Assembly (NCBI RefSeq): GCF_003026215.1
Contig: NZ_PYOC01000019.1
Coordinates: 20,070-84,069 of the forward strand
Source: Photobacterium indicum
GTDB lineage: Bacteria; Pseudomonadota; Gammaproteobacteria; Enterobacterales; Vibrionaceae
Direction of reading: 5' to 3'
Length of the DNA: 64,000 nt
In this document: in pieces, positions 19,298 through 27,397 of the stretch
Position numbering within the stretch: the stretch's first letter is position 1
Layout: every line of letters begins with the position of its first letter
Notes under the pieces: generated by a model
The model's input: only the letters and a program-made list of their open reading frames with translations
Database searches by the model: none
What the model was told of the DNA's origin: nothing
Translations under genes and position numbers: made by a program

Positions 19298-19738
19298 CTA
19301 CAATCTCGCCATATAACACAGCATTGCCAATGCTCGGTACTCTTCATCCTTACAGGCATCATGACTAACACATACCCAACTTACCTCTTGTGCATGTTGC
19401 ATTCGAAATAAGATAAACCAACGGGTAACGACTTTTATTTTATTAATTTGCCACTTCTTCTGTTGCCAATTAACCGCACCAGAAACCGTAACACTAAGGT
19501 TCCCTTGCTGACGATAATAATGTTGGTAGCGTTCAAGCCACTCAATCCATAAACATTCCAAAAGAAATGTAACAATGATAAGCGGTAGCCATGATGTCAA
19601 AAGTGGAACGAAGAGAACAATTGCTACACCAAGATATAAAGCACTTAGTGCAGCAAGGATTTTTTGCGAAGGGTGTAGACGAAGATTAACGAAGCTTGCT
19701 GTTATTGTGGGCAACAATTTTATCGACCATTGCGGCAT
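19298..19738 (-). CDS. ygfX: YgfX-like inner membrane protein (CptA family)
   Basis: This small membrane protein follows sdhE, the position of ygfX in E. coli, where it has been described as a partner of SdhE and as a cell-shape-affecting toxin (CptA); that role is debated. A hydrophobic hairpin at about residues 30-75 (LGVAIVLFVPLL, WLPLIIVTFLLECLW) supports two membrane helices, followed by a soluble tail with WQQKKWQINKIK. The start is uncertain: the ATG at 19738 overlaps sdhE by 53 bases, and TTG codons at 19717 and 19714 would shorten it. The family is called mainly from position and topology. Confidence 0.75.
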   Translation of the reverse strand: MPQWSIKLLPTITASFVNLRLHPSQKILAALSALYLGVAIVLFVPLLTSWLPLIIVTFLLECLWIEWLERYQHYYRQQGNLSVTVSGAVNWQQKKWQINKIKVVTRWFILFRMQHAQEVSWVCVSHDACKDEEYRALAMLCYMARL

Positions 19739-19952
19739 GAGCAGGGTTTTCACTGCGACCATGGCCCATCATCCAAGTAAACAAATCCGGATCATCGCAG
19801 GTCAATAACGACACGAAATCACGCTGTTCTTGATCGGGTAAGTCGTCTAAGCACTCTTCAAAAAAAGGCATGATGATTACATCCAGTTCAAGCATACCAC
19901 GTCGACATGCCCATTTTAGGCGTGCTCTTTCATCTGAACTCAACATATACAA
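19686..19952 (-). CDS. sdhE: FAD assembly factor SdhE
   Basis: SdhE promotes covalent attachment of FAD to succinate dehydrogenase and fumarate reductase flavoproteins. The 88-residue protein is the family size and contains the defining RGxxE motif in RRGMLELD together with DDPDLFTWMMG. It overlaps the following ygfX gene. A second in-frame ATG lies two codons downstream (19946). Confidence 0.94.
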   Translation of the reverse strand: MYMLSSDERARLKWACRRGMLELDVIIMPFFEECLDDLPDQEQRDFVSLLTCDDPDLFTWMMGHGRSENPAHAAMVDKIVAHNNSKLR

Positions 19953-20300
19953 CCTCGTTATCTAATCTGAATATTCCTAGCGGTAGCAAAGCAATATTGT
20001 ACTACCCTAAAATTTGCCACCAATATTAGCAGCCACTTATTTCCTCTACCATGCGCAAAAACAAGCAAACACTGAAGATGAGACATATGATCAATAATAG
20101 CCTGCTGTTTTACTCAAGACTGAAGCCTAACAATAAGTGCAACACGATAATCGGTTCGCAAAGCTGACAAATGGTAATAAGCAATTTAACATGGTGGTCA
20201 AACTTACCATTTATTTGTAATGGCTCACATAACGCGGTTGTTAAACAATCGCAGTATTGTATTTTGAGCCGTGGTTACAATGTTAACTATGGAATATCCA
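19953..20300. other. sdhE/ygfZ divergent intergenic region
   Basis: This 348-base region must hold divergent promoters for sdhE and ygfZ. I see no coding sequence, RNA gene or strong repeat in it. Confidence 0.5.
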
Positions 20301-21290
20301 ATGAGCATCGAGTTTAACGCACTAAATTTCAAAAAAGTCGCATTAACAGCACAAGATAAACTGCCTGAATTGGCACTCATCAACCTCGATGATTGGGGAT
20401 TAATCACTCTAATTGGTGACGACAAGAAATCTTACCTACAAGGTCAAGTAACCTGTGATGTGGTATCACTGCCAGTCAACTCATCGACCTTAGGTGCTCA
20501 TTGTGATGCCAAAGGTAAAATGCGCACCATTTTTCGCTTATTTAATCACAATGAAGGCTATGGGTTTCTGCAACGTAAAAGTGTGATGGAAACGCAATTA
20601 CCTGAATTGAAAAAGTACGCAGTATTTTCAAAAGTCGATATCGAAGCAAGCAGTGATGTTTTACTGGGCTTTTCTGGTGAACAAGCACAAGCTGTTGTTG
20701 ATCAACACTTCCCGGGCGACGGTGATGTACGTGTCATTACCGCAGGCACCGCCATTAAAATTGACGATGATCGTTGGTTATTCGCCATTGCCCCAGAGCA
20801 AGTTGCTCAACTTATCAATACCCTTGTAGAAACACACAATAACGTGCAGCTATCTGATAGCACATTGTGGGATCTCTATGATGTACTGTATGCCATTCCC
20901 CGTGTAGATGCAGTTACCGCACTAGAATTCATTCCTCAAGCAGTCAATCTACAAGCAGTAGATGGAATCAGCTTTAAAAAAGGCTGTTACACTGGTCAAG
21001 AAACGGTAGCACGTGCTAAGTACCGTGGTATCAACAAGCGTGCTATGTACATAGTTACTGGTATAGCGACACAATGCCCCCTTACTGGTGACGCATTAGA
21101 ACGTAGCGTGGGTGATAACTGGCGTAAAGGTGGCACCTTATTAGCGAGCTATCTGTATGCCGATGATCAAGCTATTGCCTTGGTTGTATTACCGAACGAT
21201 CTTGACGAAGCTACGCAATTCCGTCTTGCTGACCAGCCGGAAGCTATCTGGACACAACTTGATTTACCTTACTCGTTAGACGATAAATAA
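20301..21290 (+). CDS. ygfZ: tRNA-modifying/Fe-S maturation protein YgfZ
   Basis: YgfZ is a folate-binding relative of GcvT needed for full activity of some iron-sulfur enzymes such as MiaB. The family signature KGCYTGQE is present (KKGCYTGQETVARAKYRG), as is the SYLQGQVTCDV segment near the N-terminus. Earlier in-frame starts exist (GTG 20271, ATG 20280 and 20289), but ATG 20301 gives 329 residues (E. coli 326) and has a GGAA about ten bases upstream. The divergent pairing with sdhE is also found in E. coli. Confidence 0.95.
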   Translation: MSIEFNALNFKKVALTAQDKLPELALINLDDWGLITLIGDDKKSYLQGQVTCDVVSLPVNSSTLGAHCDAKGKMRTIFRLFNHNEGYGFLQRKSVMETQLPELKKYAVFSKVDIEASSDVLLGFSGEQAQAVVDQHFPGDGDVRVITAGTAIKIDDDRWLFAIAPEQVAQLINTLVETHNNVQLSDSTLWDLYDVLYAIPRVDAVTALEFIPQAVNLQAVDGISFKKGCYTGQETVARAKYRGINKRAMYIVTGIATQCPLTGDALERSVGDNWRKGGTLLASYLYADDQAIALVVLPNDLDEATQFRLADQPEAIWTQLDLPYSLDDK

Positions 21291-21291
21291 G

Positions 21292-21753
21292 ATGCAAACC
21301 TCTGTTATACATTTTCTGGATAATGAGGGGGTCGATTACCGTCTACTCCCGCATTCAAAACCTGCAAAAACAATAGAAGAAGCAGCCAAAGAGCGAGGCG
21401 TTGCACCTGAACAAATGGTGAAATCGATCTTGCTACGCGATATGAGTGGCTTTCATGTTTTAGCGTGTGTACCTGGGCCTGCACAAGTCGATCCCACTAA
21501 AGTACGCGCTATGTTTGGCTGCCGTCGTATGACCTGCGCAGACGCAGCCGATGTAGAAAAGATCACCGGATTAGTCATTGGTACGGTTGCCCCTGTCGGA
21601 TTAAAGCAACCATTGCCGCTGATCTTTGATCATTCCATCAAAGCGCATGAAAGAGTCAATATTAGCAGTGGGGATCGGATGGCTGGCATTGAGCTGGAAA
21701 CCGACGACCTTTTACTGCTTTGCGATCCTATGTTTGCCGACATTTGTCGCTAA
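21292..21753 (+). CDS. YbaK/EbsC-family aminoacyl-tRNA deacylase
   Basis: The 153-residue protein belongs to the YbaK/ProX trans-editing family that hydrolyses mischarged aminoacyl-tRNAs, based on the pattern HSKPAKTIEEAA, PEQMVKSILLRD, CVPGPAQVD and the late GTVAPVGL. The key family lysine is present in VKSILL. The exact substrate cannot be told from sequence. It begins two bases after the ygfZ stop, so the two are likely cotranscribed, and a hairpin terminator follows. A second, distinct family member lies at 35969-36499. Confidence 0.85.
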   Translation: MQTSVIHFLDNEGVDYRLLPHSKPAKTIEEAAKERGVAPEQMVKSILLRDMSGFHVLACVPGPAQVDPTKVRAMFGCRRMTCADAADVEKITGLVIGTVAPVGLKQPLPLIFDHSIKAHERVNISSGDRMAGIELETDDLLLLCDPMFADICR

Positions 21754-21813
21754 TGCTGGAATAAACATATAACTACTATCAAGAATTAACATTCATCATT
21801 AAAACGCCCGAAT

Positions 21814-21841
21814 AAAAGCGACTCATTGAGTCGTTTTATTT
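21814..21841 (+). terminator. Terminator after the YbaK-type gene
   Basis: AAAGCGACTC, a three-base loop and GAGTCGTTTT followed by ATTTT form a typical intrinsic terminator 60 bases after the stop. Confidence 0.85.
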
Positions 21842-21988
21842 TATGGGCTTAGTTTGCCTAAAATATACATGTCGTTACATAAAATCTGTGGCGTATTTAA
21901 AAAATTTTAGTTAACTGCTTTTGCATAGTTTTTCATCAATGTAGAATAGCTTTTCAATAAATATTGTTTATTGATAGAGATTTTTACA

Positions 21989-22408
21989 ATGCCACACGCC
22001 CAAACACAGATAGCTTCATCACATTCCCACCACGCGATCTCATGCAATCACTGTGACTATCATGTCACGAATATACAGCCTCAAGCTTATGTTATTGATC
22101 CTAATGGTAAGCGAATTAGCACTGACTCTATTAGCCAAAGTATGGCAGCTTTATATGGTATTAATCAGCAGGTTGTTGAAGCTGTAATGACAGGGAAAAA
22201 TGAAGATGATAATGCCAAAGCATTACATCAAATGGTACTGGCGCTCAGTGGAAAGCTCTATCGCCATAACTGCCAACAGTGTGCAAACCAATTTTCGCTC
22301 AATCCTCAAAAAGACAACCATGCTTGTCCACACTGCTGGTCTCAAAATATTGTGAAAATGAGCGGTGGTGAACAATGTCCAAAGTGCCAACAAGGTGAAT
22401 TAAATTAG
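21989..22408 (+). CDS. Uncharacterised protein with four CxxC motifs
   Basis: I do not recognise this 139-residue protein. It has four CxxC pairs: CNHC near the N-terminus, then CQQC, CPHC and CPKC in the last 45 residues. The C-terminal three pairs look like zinc-ribbon or rubredoxin-like knuckles. The middle (about 30-85) is acidic and probably helical. The ATG at 21989 is preferred over an in-frame TTG at 21971. It is monocistronic between two regulatory hairpins and next to a LysR regulator. A zinc-binding role is an inference from the cysteines only. Confidence 0.75.
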   Translation: MPHAQTQIASSHSHHAISCNHCDYHVTNIQPQAYVIDPNGKRISTDSISQSMAALYGINQQVVEAVMTGKNEDDNAKALHQMVLALSGKLYRHNCQQCANQFSLNPQKDNHACPHCWSQNIVKMSGGEQCPKCQQGELN

Positions 22409-22552
22409 ATCATTGAACGAATAAATACATACTAAGGCGTAGCCAAAACTCAGCATTTTGGTTACCCAACTCCCTTTCCTTTGTCACCCCCCTTTCCCCG
22501 CCTTCTGCAGCAGTGTATAACAACTAACGAAGTGAGCTATGTGGGGTAAATA

Positions 22553-23512
22553 ATGGAAAGTAAAAGCAAAGATATTAACTGGCGAGGCGTCGATCTCAAC
22601 CTACTTGTTGCTTTTTCAGCACTAATGGAAACACGTAGCGTGACAAAAGCAGCCGCCAAGTTATCGATTGGTCAATCAGCAATGAGTCACAATTTATCTC
22701 GGCTTCGTTTATTGCTGAACGACCCACTGTTTGAGCGCCAAGGGCATCAAATGATCGCGACTCAACGTGCGATTGAACTGTCATCAACCATTGAAAATAT
22801 CCTAAACCTTGTAATGACGCAGGTTTTACGACCAGATGACTTTGATTCGCAGCATTATCAAGGCACGTTTCGTATCGGCTTAACCGACTACGCTGAATTA
22901 CTGTTTGCTCCAGCCCTGTTTGACGCCATTTCACGACAGGCACCTAAATGCCAACTCAGCTTTTGCAATGTCGATAGGCATAACTACATCAACAGCTTCA
23001 ACGATAAAAACCTCGATGTGGTGATTGGCTCCATGACTGATTTGCCCAAAGAACTTGAAAGCCAATATTTATACACCGAAGATCATGTGTGCTTATTCGA
23101 TCAATCGGCTACTGGCTTAACAATACCTGTCAGCTTGGCACGCTACATCATTACACCGCAAGCATTGGTATCACCTGATGGAAAGCTCGCAAGCCCTATT
23201 GATAACCAATTACAAGAACAAGGCTTTAAACGTCATATCGCATTAGGATCGAGTAATTTCCTGACGATTAGACACCTTTTAAAAGATCGTAACCTATTGT
23301 GTGTGGTATCACGATTAATGGCCAAAATTGATATTTTTAATGACAACCTAACCCAGTGCAAGCCCCCTGTTGATATTCCTGATTTTCATATCAACATGCT
23401 GTGGTTACGTCGAAATAGCACCCATCAAAGAATGGAATGGTTACGCCAGATTGTGAGTGAAACCGTGACTGAACGCGTCGCGTCCCTGCGAGGGAAAAGT
23501 GAAGCAAGATGA
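22553..23512 (+). CDS. LysR-family transcriptional regulator
   Basis: The 319-residue protein has the N-terminal winged helix-turn-helix (DLNLLVAFSALMETRSVTKAAAKLSIGQSAMSHNLSRLR) over residues 14-70, close to the NodD/LeuO-like branch in pattern (NDPLFERQGHQM). The C-terminal part is a periplasmic-binding-like effector domain. The ligand and targets are unknown. No obviously linked enzyme gene stands next to it; the divergent neighbour arrangement typical of LysR regulators is absent. GTGGGG upstream of the ATG can act as ribosome site. Confidence 0.9.
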   Translation: MESKSKDINWRGVDLNLLVAFSALMETRSVTKAAAKLSIGQSAMSHNLSRLRLLLNDPLFERQGHQMIATQRAIELSSTIENILNLVMTQVLRPDDFDSQHYQGTFRIGLTDYAELLFAPALFDAISRQAPKCQLSFCNVDRHNYINSFNDKNLDVVIGSMTDLPKELESQYLYTEDHVCLFDQSATGLTIPVSLARYIITPQALVSPDGKLASPIDNQLQEQGFKRHIALGSSNFLTIRHLLKDRNLLCVVSRLMAKIDIFNDNLTQCKPPVDIPDFHINMLWLRRNSTHQRMEWLRQIVSETVTERVASLRGKSEAR

Positions 23513-23582
23513 CGCGGTGAGGTAAATACAATATAGATTGGGCAACTTGGCACAAGCTCTGTATTGAATAAATTTAACAGCC

Positions 23583-23611
23583 AGAGAGGCGATATCAACA
23601 GTGCCTCTCTT
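23583..23611 (+). terminator. Hairpin after the LysR gene
   Basis: AGAGAGGC pairs exactly with GCCTCTCT across a 12-base loop, followed by TCTGCTTG, so the U-tract is weak. It lies 70 bases after the stop. Confidence 0.6.
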
Positions 23612-23622
23612 CTGCTTGTATG

Positions 23623-23650
23623 TGCTTAAGAAACAACATGTACTTAAGCA
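23623..23650. repeat. Inverted repeat downstream of the NqrM-type gene
   Basis: TGCTTAAG and CTTAAGCA form an exact 8-bp stem with a 12-base loop, 14 bases beyond the minus-strand stop. It lacks a T-tract, and may protect the 3' end of the operon transcript. Confidence 0.45.
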
Positions 23651-23663
23651 GACATGCTAATTA

Positions 23664-23858
23664 CTATTTAACACTCGGTTCTTGAATTTGATAAAGCTTA
23701 TGTGTGTCGCAAGGCTCATCACAATCACATTCTTTATCTACACCCACGTTTGCTAAACCACCACAGCTTCCACTGATCGTTTTCTTTTTCACTACCCAGC
23801 CAATAGCCATCGCAGCAATCACTAACAAGAAAACAGCCATCGTTAATGCAAATGTCAT
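23664..23858 (-). CDS. nqrM: NqrM-type protein (Na+-NQR maturation family, DUF539)
   Basis: The 64-residue protein has one N-terminal membrane helix (about 4-22) followed by ISGSCGGL and CDCDEPC. That is the cysteine pattern of NqrM, the small membrane protein proposed to deliver iron to the NqrD/NqrE site of the sodium-pumping NADH:quinone oxidoreductase. NqrM is normally next to nqrA-F and apbE; here it is the third gene of an operon with a NifX-like and a DUF134 protein, so it may be a paralogue. Its start overlaps the previous stop by four bases. Confidence 0.8.
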   Translation of the reverse strand: MTFALTMAVFLLVIAAMAIGWVVKKKTISGSCGGLANVGVDKECDCDEPCDTHKLYQIQEPSVK

Positions 23859-24331
23859 AACGTAAACCCTCCTATCTTAGTTAGACCTTGGATTGTTGAT
23901 TTTCTATTCATCGTGGTGCCAATTTTTATCGGTACAGGCTTCTTCTTGCCAGCACATCCGCAGCCACAATCGCCTTTATCTCGCTTGCATGGCCGACCTT
24001 GTTCTGCTGTTGTCAGGGCTTCTTTTTCTACTTTCCCCGTCATAACAGCATCAATAGAGCTACGCTGAGGCACTTTTGTGACACTGAAGCCCGCATTCAG
24101 TAAACGACCTAAAGAGCGTTGACCAACATTGCCTAGCACAATTTCTTTAACGCCTAATTCACTCAGTTGACGTTGAATAACTTTCTTATGCTTACAACCT
24201 AACTCTTTACTGCCTGTATTTTCAATGCGCTCTATAAATTGTCCTTGCAAGTCATAAACCATAAAGGCAGCGGCTTTACCAAAGTGCCCTGCAACTTGAG
24301 AGCGAAGAGTGATTGCTATTGCGATACACAT
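23855..24331 (-). CDS. NifX/NafY-like cluster-binding domain protein with Cys-rich segment
   Basis: The N-terminal 100 residues match the dinitrogenase iron-molybdenum cofactor biosynthesis fold: start MCIAIAITLRSQVAGHFGKA, middle LSELGVKEIVLGNVGQRSLGRLLNAGF. The fold binds metal clusters in NifX, NafY and NifB C-termini. A cysteine-rich patch (CKRDKGDCGCGCAGKKK) follows and can bind metal. No nitrogenase is present, so the function is unknown. The ATG at 24331 directly after the upstream stop has GAGGA about eight bases before it, and is preferred to an earlier in-frame codon. 158 residues. Confidence 0.85.
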   Translation of the reverse strand: MCIAIAITLRSQVAGHFGKAAAFMVYDLQGQFIERIENTGSKELGCKHKKVIQRQLSELGVKEIVLGNVGQRSLGRLLNAGFSVTKVPQRSSIDAVMTGKVEKEALTTAEQGRPCKRDKGDCGCGCAGKKKPVPIKIGTTMNRKSTIQGLTKIGGFTL

Positions 24332-24332
24332 A

Positions 24333-24710
24333 TCAGTGTTCCTCTGTTTCAGTCTCAACGATTGCTACGTTTTTAGGCTGAGTGATAGATGATGACAAAA
24401 CTTTTTTTGCCTGACGTTGCGTGTGAGGTAAATGCGTACTTTGCAAATCAAGCGCTTGCCCCGTCACTAAAGCTTGTGCCACTTTTTGACGAGCACGAGA
24501 CACAATACTACCCAACGTCTGGCGAGATACCCCTAACTCGTGAGCTGCCGCCAATTGCTGCATCCCATTCATATCAACCAAACGCAGTGCCTCCAACTCA
24601 TCATCAGCCAAAACTATTGAGCTCAGTTCAGTCATTGGAATGCCGTTAGGCTTAAAGCATGAATATGCTGGGCGGCAATTAATTTTTCGCTGGATCTTGG
24701 GTCTACCCAT
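24333..24710 (-). CDS. DUF134 (UPF0251) helix-turn-helix protein
   Basis: The 125-residue protein starts with the family signature GRPKIQRKI and has CFKPNG, followed by a sigma-70 region 4-like helix-turn-helix (LADDELEALRLVDMNGMQQLAAAHELGVSRQTLGSIVSRARQKVAQAL, about 34-82). DUF134 proteins are commonly found beside NifX/NafY-like proteins, so it is probably the DNA-binding regulator of this three-gene operon. That role is inferred from context. It is the first gene of the operon. Confidence 0.88.
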   Translation of the reverse strand: MGRPKIQRKINCRPAYSCFKPNGIPMTELSSIVLADDELEALRLVDMNGMQQLAAAHELGVSRQTLGSIVSRARQKVAQALVTGQALDLQSTHLPHTQRQAKKVLSSSITQPKNVAIVETETEEH

Positions 24711-25189
24711 AAGCCCCTCACTTTGATTTGAAATATACCGACATTCATTATTGGCGTATGCCAGAAATTATGTATTGATCCAACACAGCTAAATACAAAA
24801 AATAATAGCGATTATTTGAAAATTGAGTTTCAGAAGAAAATGCTGTGAACCATGACGAGGTGACTGCGGAATCACATAATAAGAGACATACTGAAGAGGT
24901 ATAGCGAATCAAGCTGGTATCATAATATGCAGCAAAAAACGCATAAAACCATATAAAACAGCTACTAAAAACACCTAAACACCCAATTAGAGCGTCATTA
25001 AATTAAATCTAACAAGCTATATCCAGAAGCAACCATCAGCATATTATGCTAAAAGCAAATATTGGTGACTAATGATGGTCTGCTCAATTTAATTTAACAT
25101 TATTATTATGCTGATAAAGTCACATCTTTGTCATGCAAATAGTTTTATAATACGCACCGTTGAAAAACGAATTCAAGGTTGAATTTTAT
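24711..25189. other. AT-rich intergenic region with nested inverted repeats
   Basis: The 479-base divergent region between the DUF134 operon and the small gene at 25190 has no credible gene. It contains an 11-bp AT-only inverted repeat (24998-25008 with 25087-25097) enclosing ACCATCA/TGATGGT (25032-25038 with 25073-25079) and the palindrome AGCATATTATGCT. Confidence 0.5.
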
Positions 25190-25393
25190 ATGCGCATGTT
25201 CAAACGCTACCTGCCTAAGCTTATCGCTAAGCATGTAAGCCGTTTATTTAGTGGAAGAATATATATTGATGGCCGAGGAGGCTATCAGTTCGACAAAGGA
25301 ATGTTACTTGTGCCAGTAAAAGCCCAAGAGCGACATTATAAAACCGTGAACGAGGTTAATTTCGAGATCAAACGCTTAAAAGAAATTTATTAA
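25190..25393 (+). CDS. Small uncharacterised basic protein
   Basis: A 67-residue protein beginning MRMFKRYLPKLIAKHV; I do not recognise a named family. It is basic at the N-terminus, with a predicted amphipathic helix (residues 1-20), then a short beta-like stretch (GRIYIDGRGGYQF, GMLLVPVKAQ) and a helical tail (VNEVNFEIKRLKEI). The preferred ATG is 25190; an in-frame TTG at 25160 would add ten residues. It stands alone and is followed at once by a strong terminator, which supports a real gene. Confidence 0.6.
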   Translation: MRMFKRYLPKLIAKHVSRLFSGRIYIDGRGGYQFDKGMLLVPVKAQERHYKTVNEVNFEIKRLKEIY

Positions 25394-25417
25394 TGACACT
25401 GTTCATTATCTTATTCT

Positions 25418-25470
25418 AAAAAGCCCACCGAGTACTTATGAGTCATAAGCTACTTTGGTGGGCTTTTTTA
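25418..25470. terminator. Bidirectional terminator between small gene and gcvH
   Basis: AAAAGCCCACC pairs with GGTGGGCTTTTTT around an inner AGTA/TACT stem. It has A-runs and T-runs on opposite sides and separates two converging genes. Confidence 0.9.
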
Positions 25471-25509
25471 CTTTTTAGCGCAGAATCATTATGGCTCTTA
25501 TCGACTCAA

Positions 25510-25902
25510 CTATTCAGTCTCATCGATGAGGCTTTGATAACCTTCAGGATCAAGCAAATCATCAAATTCGCCGTCATCTTCCGCTTTAATTTGAAATAAC
25601 CAGCCATCACCATATGGATCACTGTTTACCAATTCTGGGGAATCACTCAGTTCTTCATTCACAGCAACCACGACTCCAGTAAGCGGAGCATAAATATCAG
25701 ATGCTGCTTTCACCGATTCGGCAACAGCACAGTCTTCACCCACTTCGGTATCAGAATCAACGTCTGGAACATCAATAAAAACCATATCACCTAACAGTGC
25801 CTGCGCGTGGTCAGTAATACCGACAGTATAGATACCGTCACCTTCAGAACGCACCCATTCGTGGGTGTTAGAGAATCTCAATTCAGAGGGAACATAACTC
25901 AT
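25510..25902 (-). CDS. gcvH: Glycine cleavage system H protein
   Basis: GcvH carries the aminomethyl group on a lipoyl arm between GcvP, GcvT and the L-protein. The 130-residue protein is full length, with the lipoylation lysine K65 in ESVKAASDIYAPLTG and the H-protein N-terminus (RFSNTHEWVRSEGDG). In E. coli gcvTHP follows ubiI; here only gcvH stands at that place, without gcvT or gcvP. No glycine riboswitch was recognised upstream. Confidence 0.96.
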   Translation of the reverse strand: MSYVPSELRFSNTHEWVRSEGDGIYTVGITDHAQALLGDMVFIDVPDVDSDTEVGEDCAVAESVKAASDIYAPLTGVVVAVNEELSDSPELVNSDPYGDGWLFQIKAEDDGEFDDLLDPEGYQSLIDETE

Positions 25903-26111
25903 GGTGTAACTTCCTTATGAAATGGCTGCTTATACTCGTATAAGGTTCGATTGAAGCAGATGATGAAAACACATAAAACAATGCCAAATCAGATAGCTTG
26001 CATGAAATGCAGGTTACCGTATTAGCGCTAGCGCACACGACATTGATTTCTTGTATTTACTGTAGGAGAAAAAAACAATTTTGTGATCACTTTATGTTTT
26101 AAATTATCAAA

Positions 26112-26147
26112 AACAAAAAAGACCACCTCTATTGAAGTAGTCTTTTT
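26112..26147 (-). terminator. ubiI operon terminator
   Basis: On the minus strand GACTACTTC pairs with GAGGTGGTC (with G-U pairs) across a four-base loop and is followed by a T-rich run, 40 bases after the ubiI stop. Confidence 0.8.
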
Positions 26148-26186
26148 ATAATCACATCAAGTCTGTATGTCGAAAAACAGTAATAT

Positions 26187-27395
26187 TTAGTGTTTAGCAA
26201 GATCCGGTAATTCACCCGATAACCCTAAAGCACGGCGCATAAATTCATCTTTGATACCCGGCGCTTTATCGGCAAATAACATGCCTAAGTCACGCACTAA
26301 TTTCTTAGCCGGATGACTGCCGTCGAATAAATCACGGAAGCCCTGCATTGTGGTGATCATCTTCGCTGCTTCTGCTTTACGCCAGCGTTCATAATGGCGA
26401 AGATTACTCTTCTGACCAATATCTTGTTCTTTCTGCCATAACACTTTTAGTTCTTGCGCCAAGCTCGCAGCATCTAACAAGCCGAGGTTGACTCCCTGAC
26501 CCGCTAAGGGATGGATCGTATGAGCGGCATCGCCGACTAATGCAACACGTTCACGTACAAAGTCACGGGCATACCGCATCTTTAATGGAAATGCTTGACG
26601 CACCCCTTCAACCTTACATAAACCTAAACGGTTATCGAATGCCGCTGTCAGTGATTTATTAAATTCACTATCAGACAACCCACACAACTGTTCTGCTTCT
26701 TCTGGTGCTACCGACCATACGATAGAACACAAATCGCTTTCAGCCAGCGGCAAGAAAGCTAGCGGTCCTTGTGGACGAAAAACCTGACGAGCAGTTTTAT
26801 CATGAGCTTCAGCACAACGAATATTGGCAACAATAGCACTGTGCCCATAATCCCAATGTGTTAGTGGAATATCTAACTGACGACGCACCCATGAGTTAGC
26901 ACCATCAGCCCCCACCACTAATTTTGCCGTTAAGCTCTTACCCGACTCCATCGTTAACCATGCTTCGCTTTCACCAAAAGCAATATTTTGACATCGTTCT
27001 GGGGCCATTAAGGTCACATTATTAAGCTGTTTGATACGATCGAGCAACGCAAGTTGAATAACGCGGTTTTCAACGATATGGCCTAAATCAGGCTGTGATA
27101 ACCTTTCGGCATCGAATTGAATCTTGGCAAAGCTATCTTGCTCCCATACTTCCATTCGGTTGTACGGGCTGAATCGACGAGACTCTATACCTTGCCAAGC
27201 GCCTACTCTACGTAAAATACGTTCACTCGCGCGGCTTAAGGCTGACACACGTACATCCGGCAATAAAGCCAATTCAGGATCAGGTAGTTGTCCTTCAATA
27301 ACAGCAACACGCAATTCCGTTTCAGCTAATGCAGCTGCCAGAGTTAAACCCACCATACCGCCACCAATAATGGCAACATCAACACTCTGCATCAT
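26187..27395 (-). CDS. ubiI: 2-polyprenylphenol hydroxylase UbiI
   Basis: UbiI (VisC) is the flavin monooxygenase of the UbiH/UbiF/Coq6 family that hydroxylates C5 of the ubiquinone ring precursor. The 402-residue protein has the FAD-binding IIGGGMVGLTLAAALAE at the N-terminus, the middle GADGANSWVR motif and the late GDAAHTIHPLAGQGVNLG. The assignment to UbiI rather than UbiF rests on the ubiH-ubiI order seen in E. coli. Only two bases separate it from ubiH, so they are cotranscribed. Confidence 0.92.
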   Translation of the reverse strand: MMQSVDVAIIGGGMVGLTLAAALAETELRVAVIEGQLPDPELALLPDVRVSALSRASERILRRVGAWQGIESRRFSPYNRMEVWEQDSFAKIQFDAERLSQPDLGHIVENRVIQLALLDRIKQLNNVTLMAPERCQNIAFGESEAWLTMESGKSLTAKLVVGADGANSWVRRQLDIPLTHWDYGHSAIVANIRCAEAHDKTARQVFRPQGPLAFLPLAESDLCSIVWSVAPEEAEQLCGLSDSEFNKSLTAAFDNRLGLCKVEGVRQAFPLKMRYARDFVRERVALVGDAAHTIHPLAGQGVNLGLLDAASLAQELKVLWQKEQDIGQKSNLRHYERWRKAEAAKMITTMQGFRDLFDGSHPAKKLVRDLGMLFADKAPGIKDEFMRRALGLSGELPDLAKH

Positions 27396-27397
27396 GA

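Noticed and set aside
22439..22466. Hairpin GTAGCCAAAA/TTTTGGTTAC after the four-CxxC gene
   Set aside because: The stem is imperfect and lacks a U-tract; not strong enough to call a terminator.
26000..26034. Small palindromes (GCATGAAATGC, GCGCTAGCGC) before gcvH, considered as a glycine riboswitch
   Set aside because: The conserved glycine aptamer core is not visible and the palindromes are too short.
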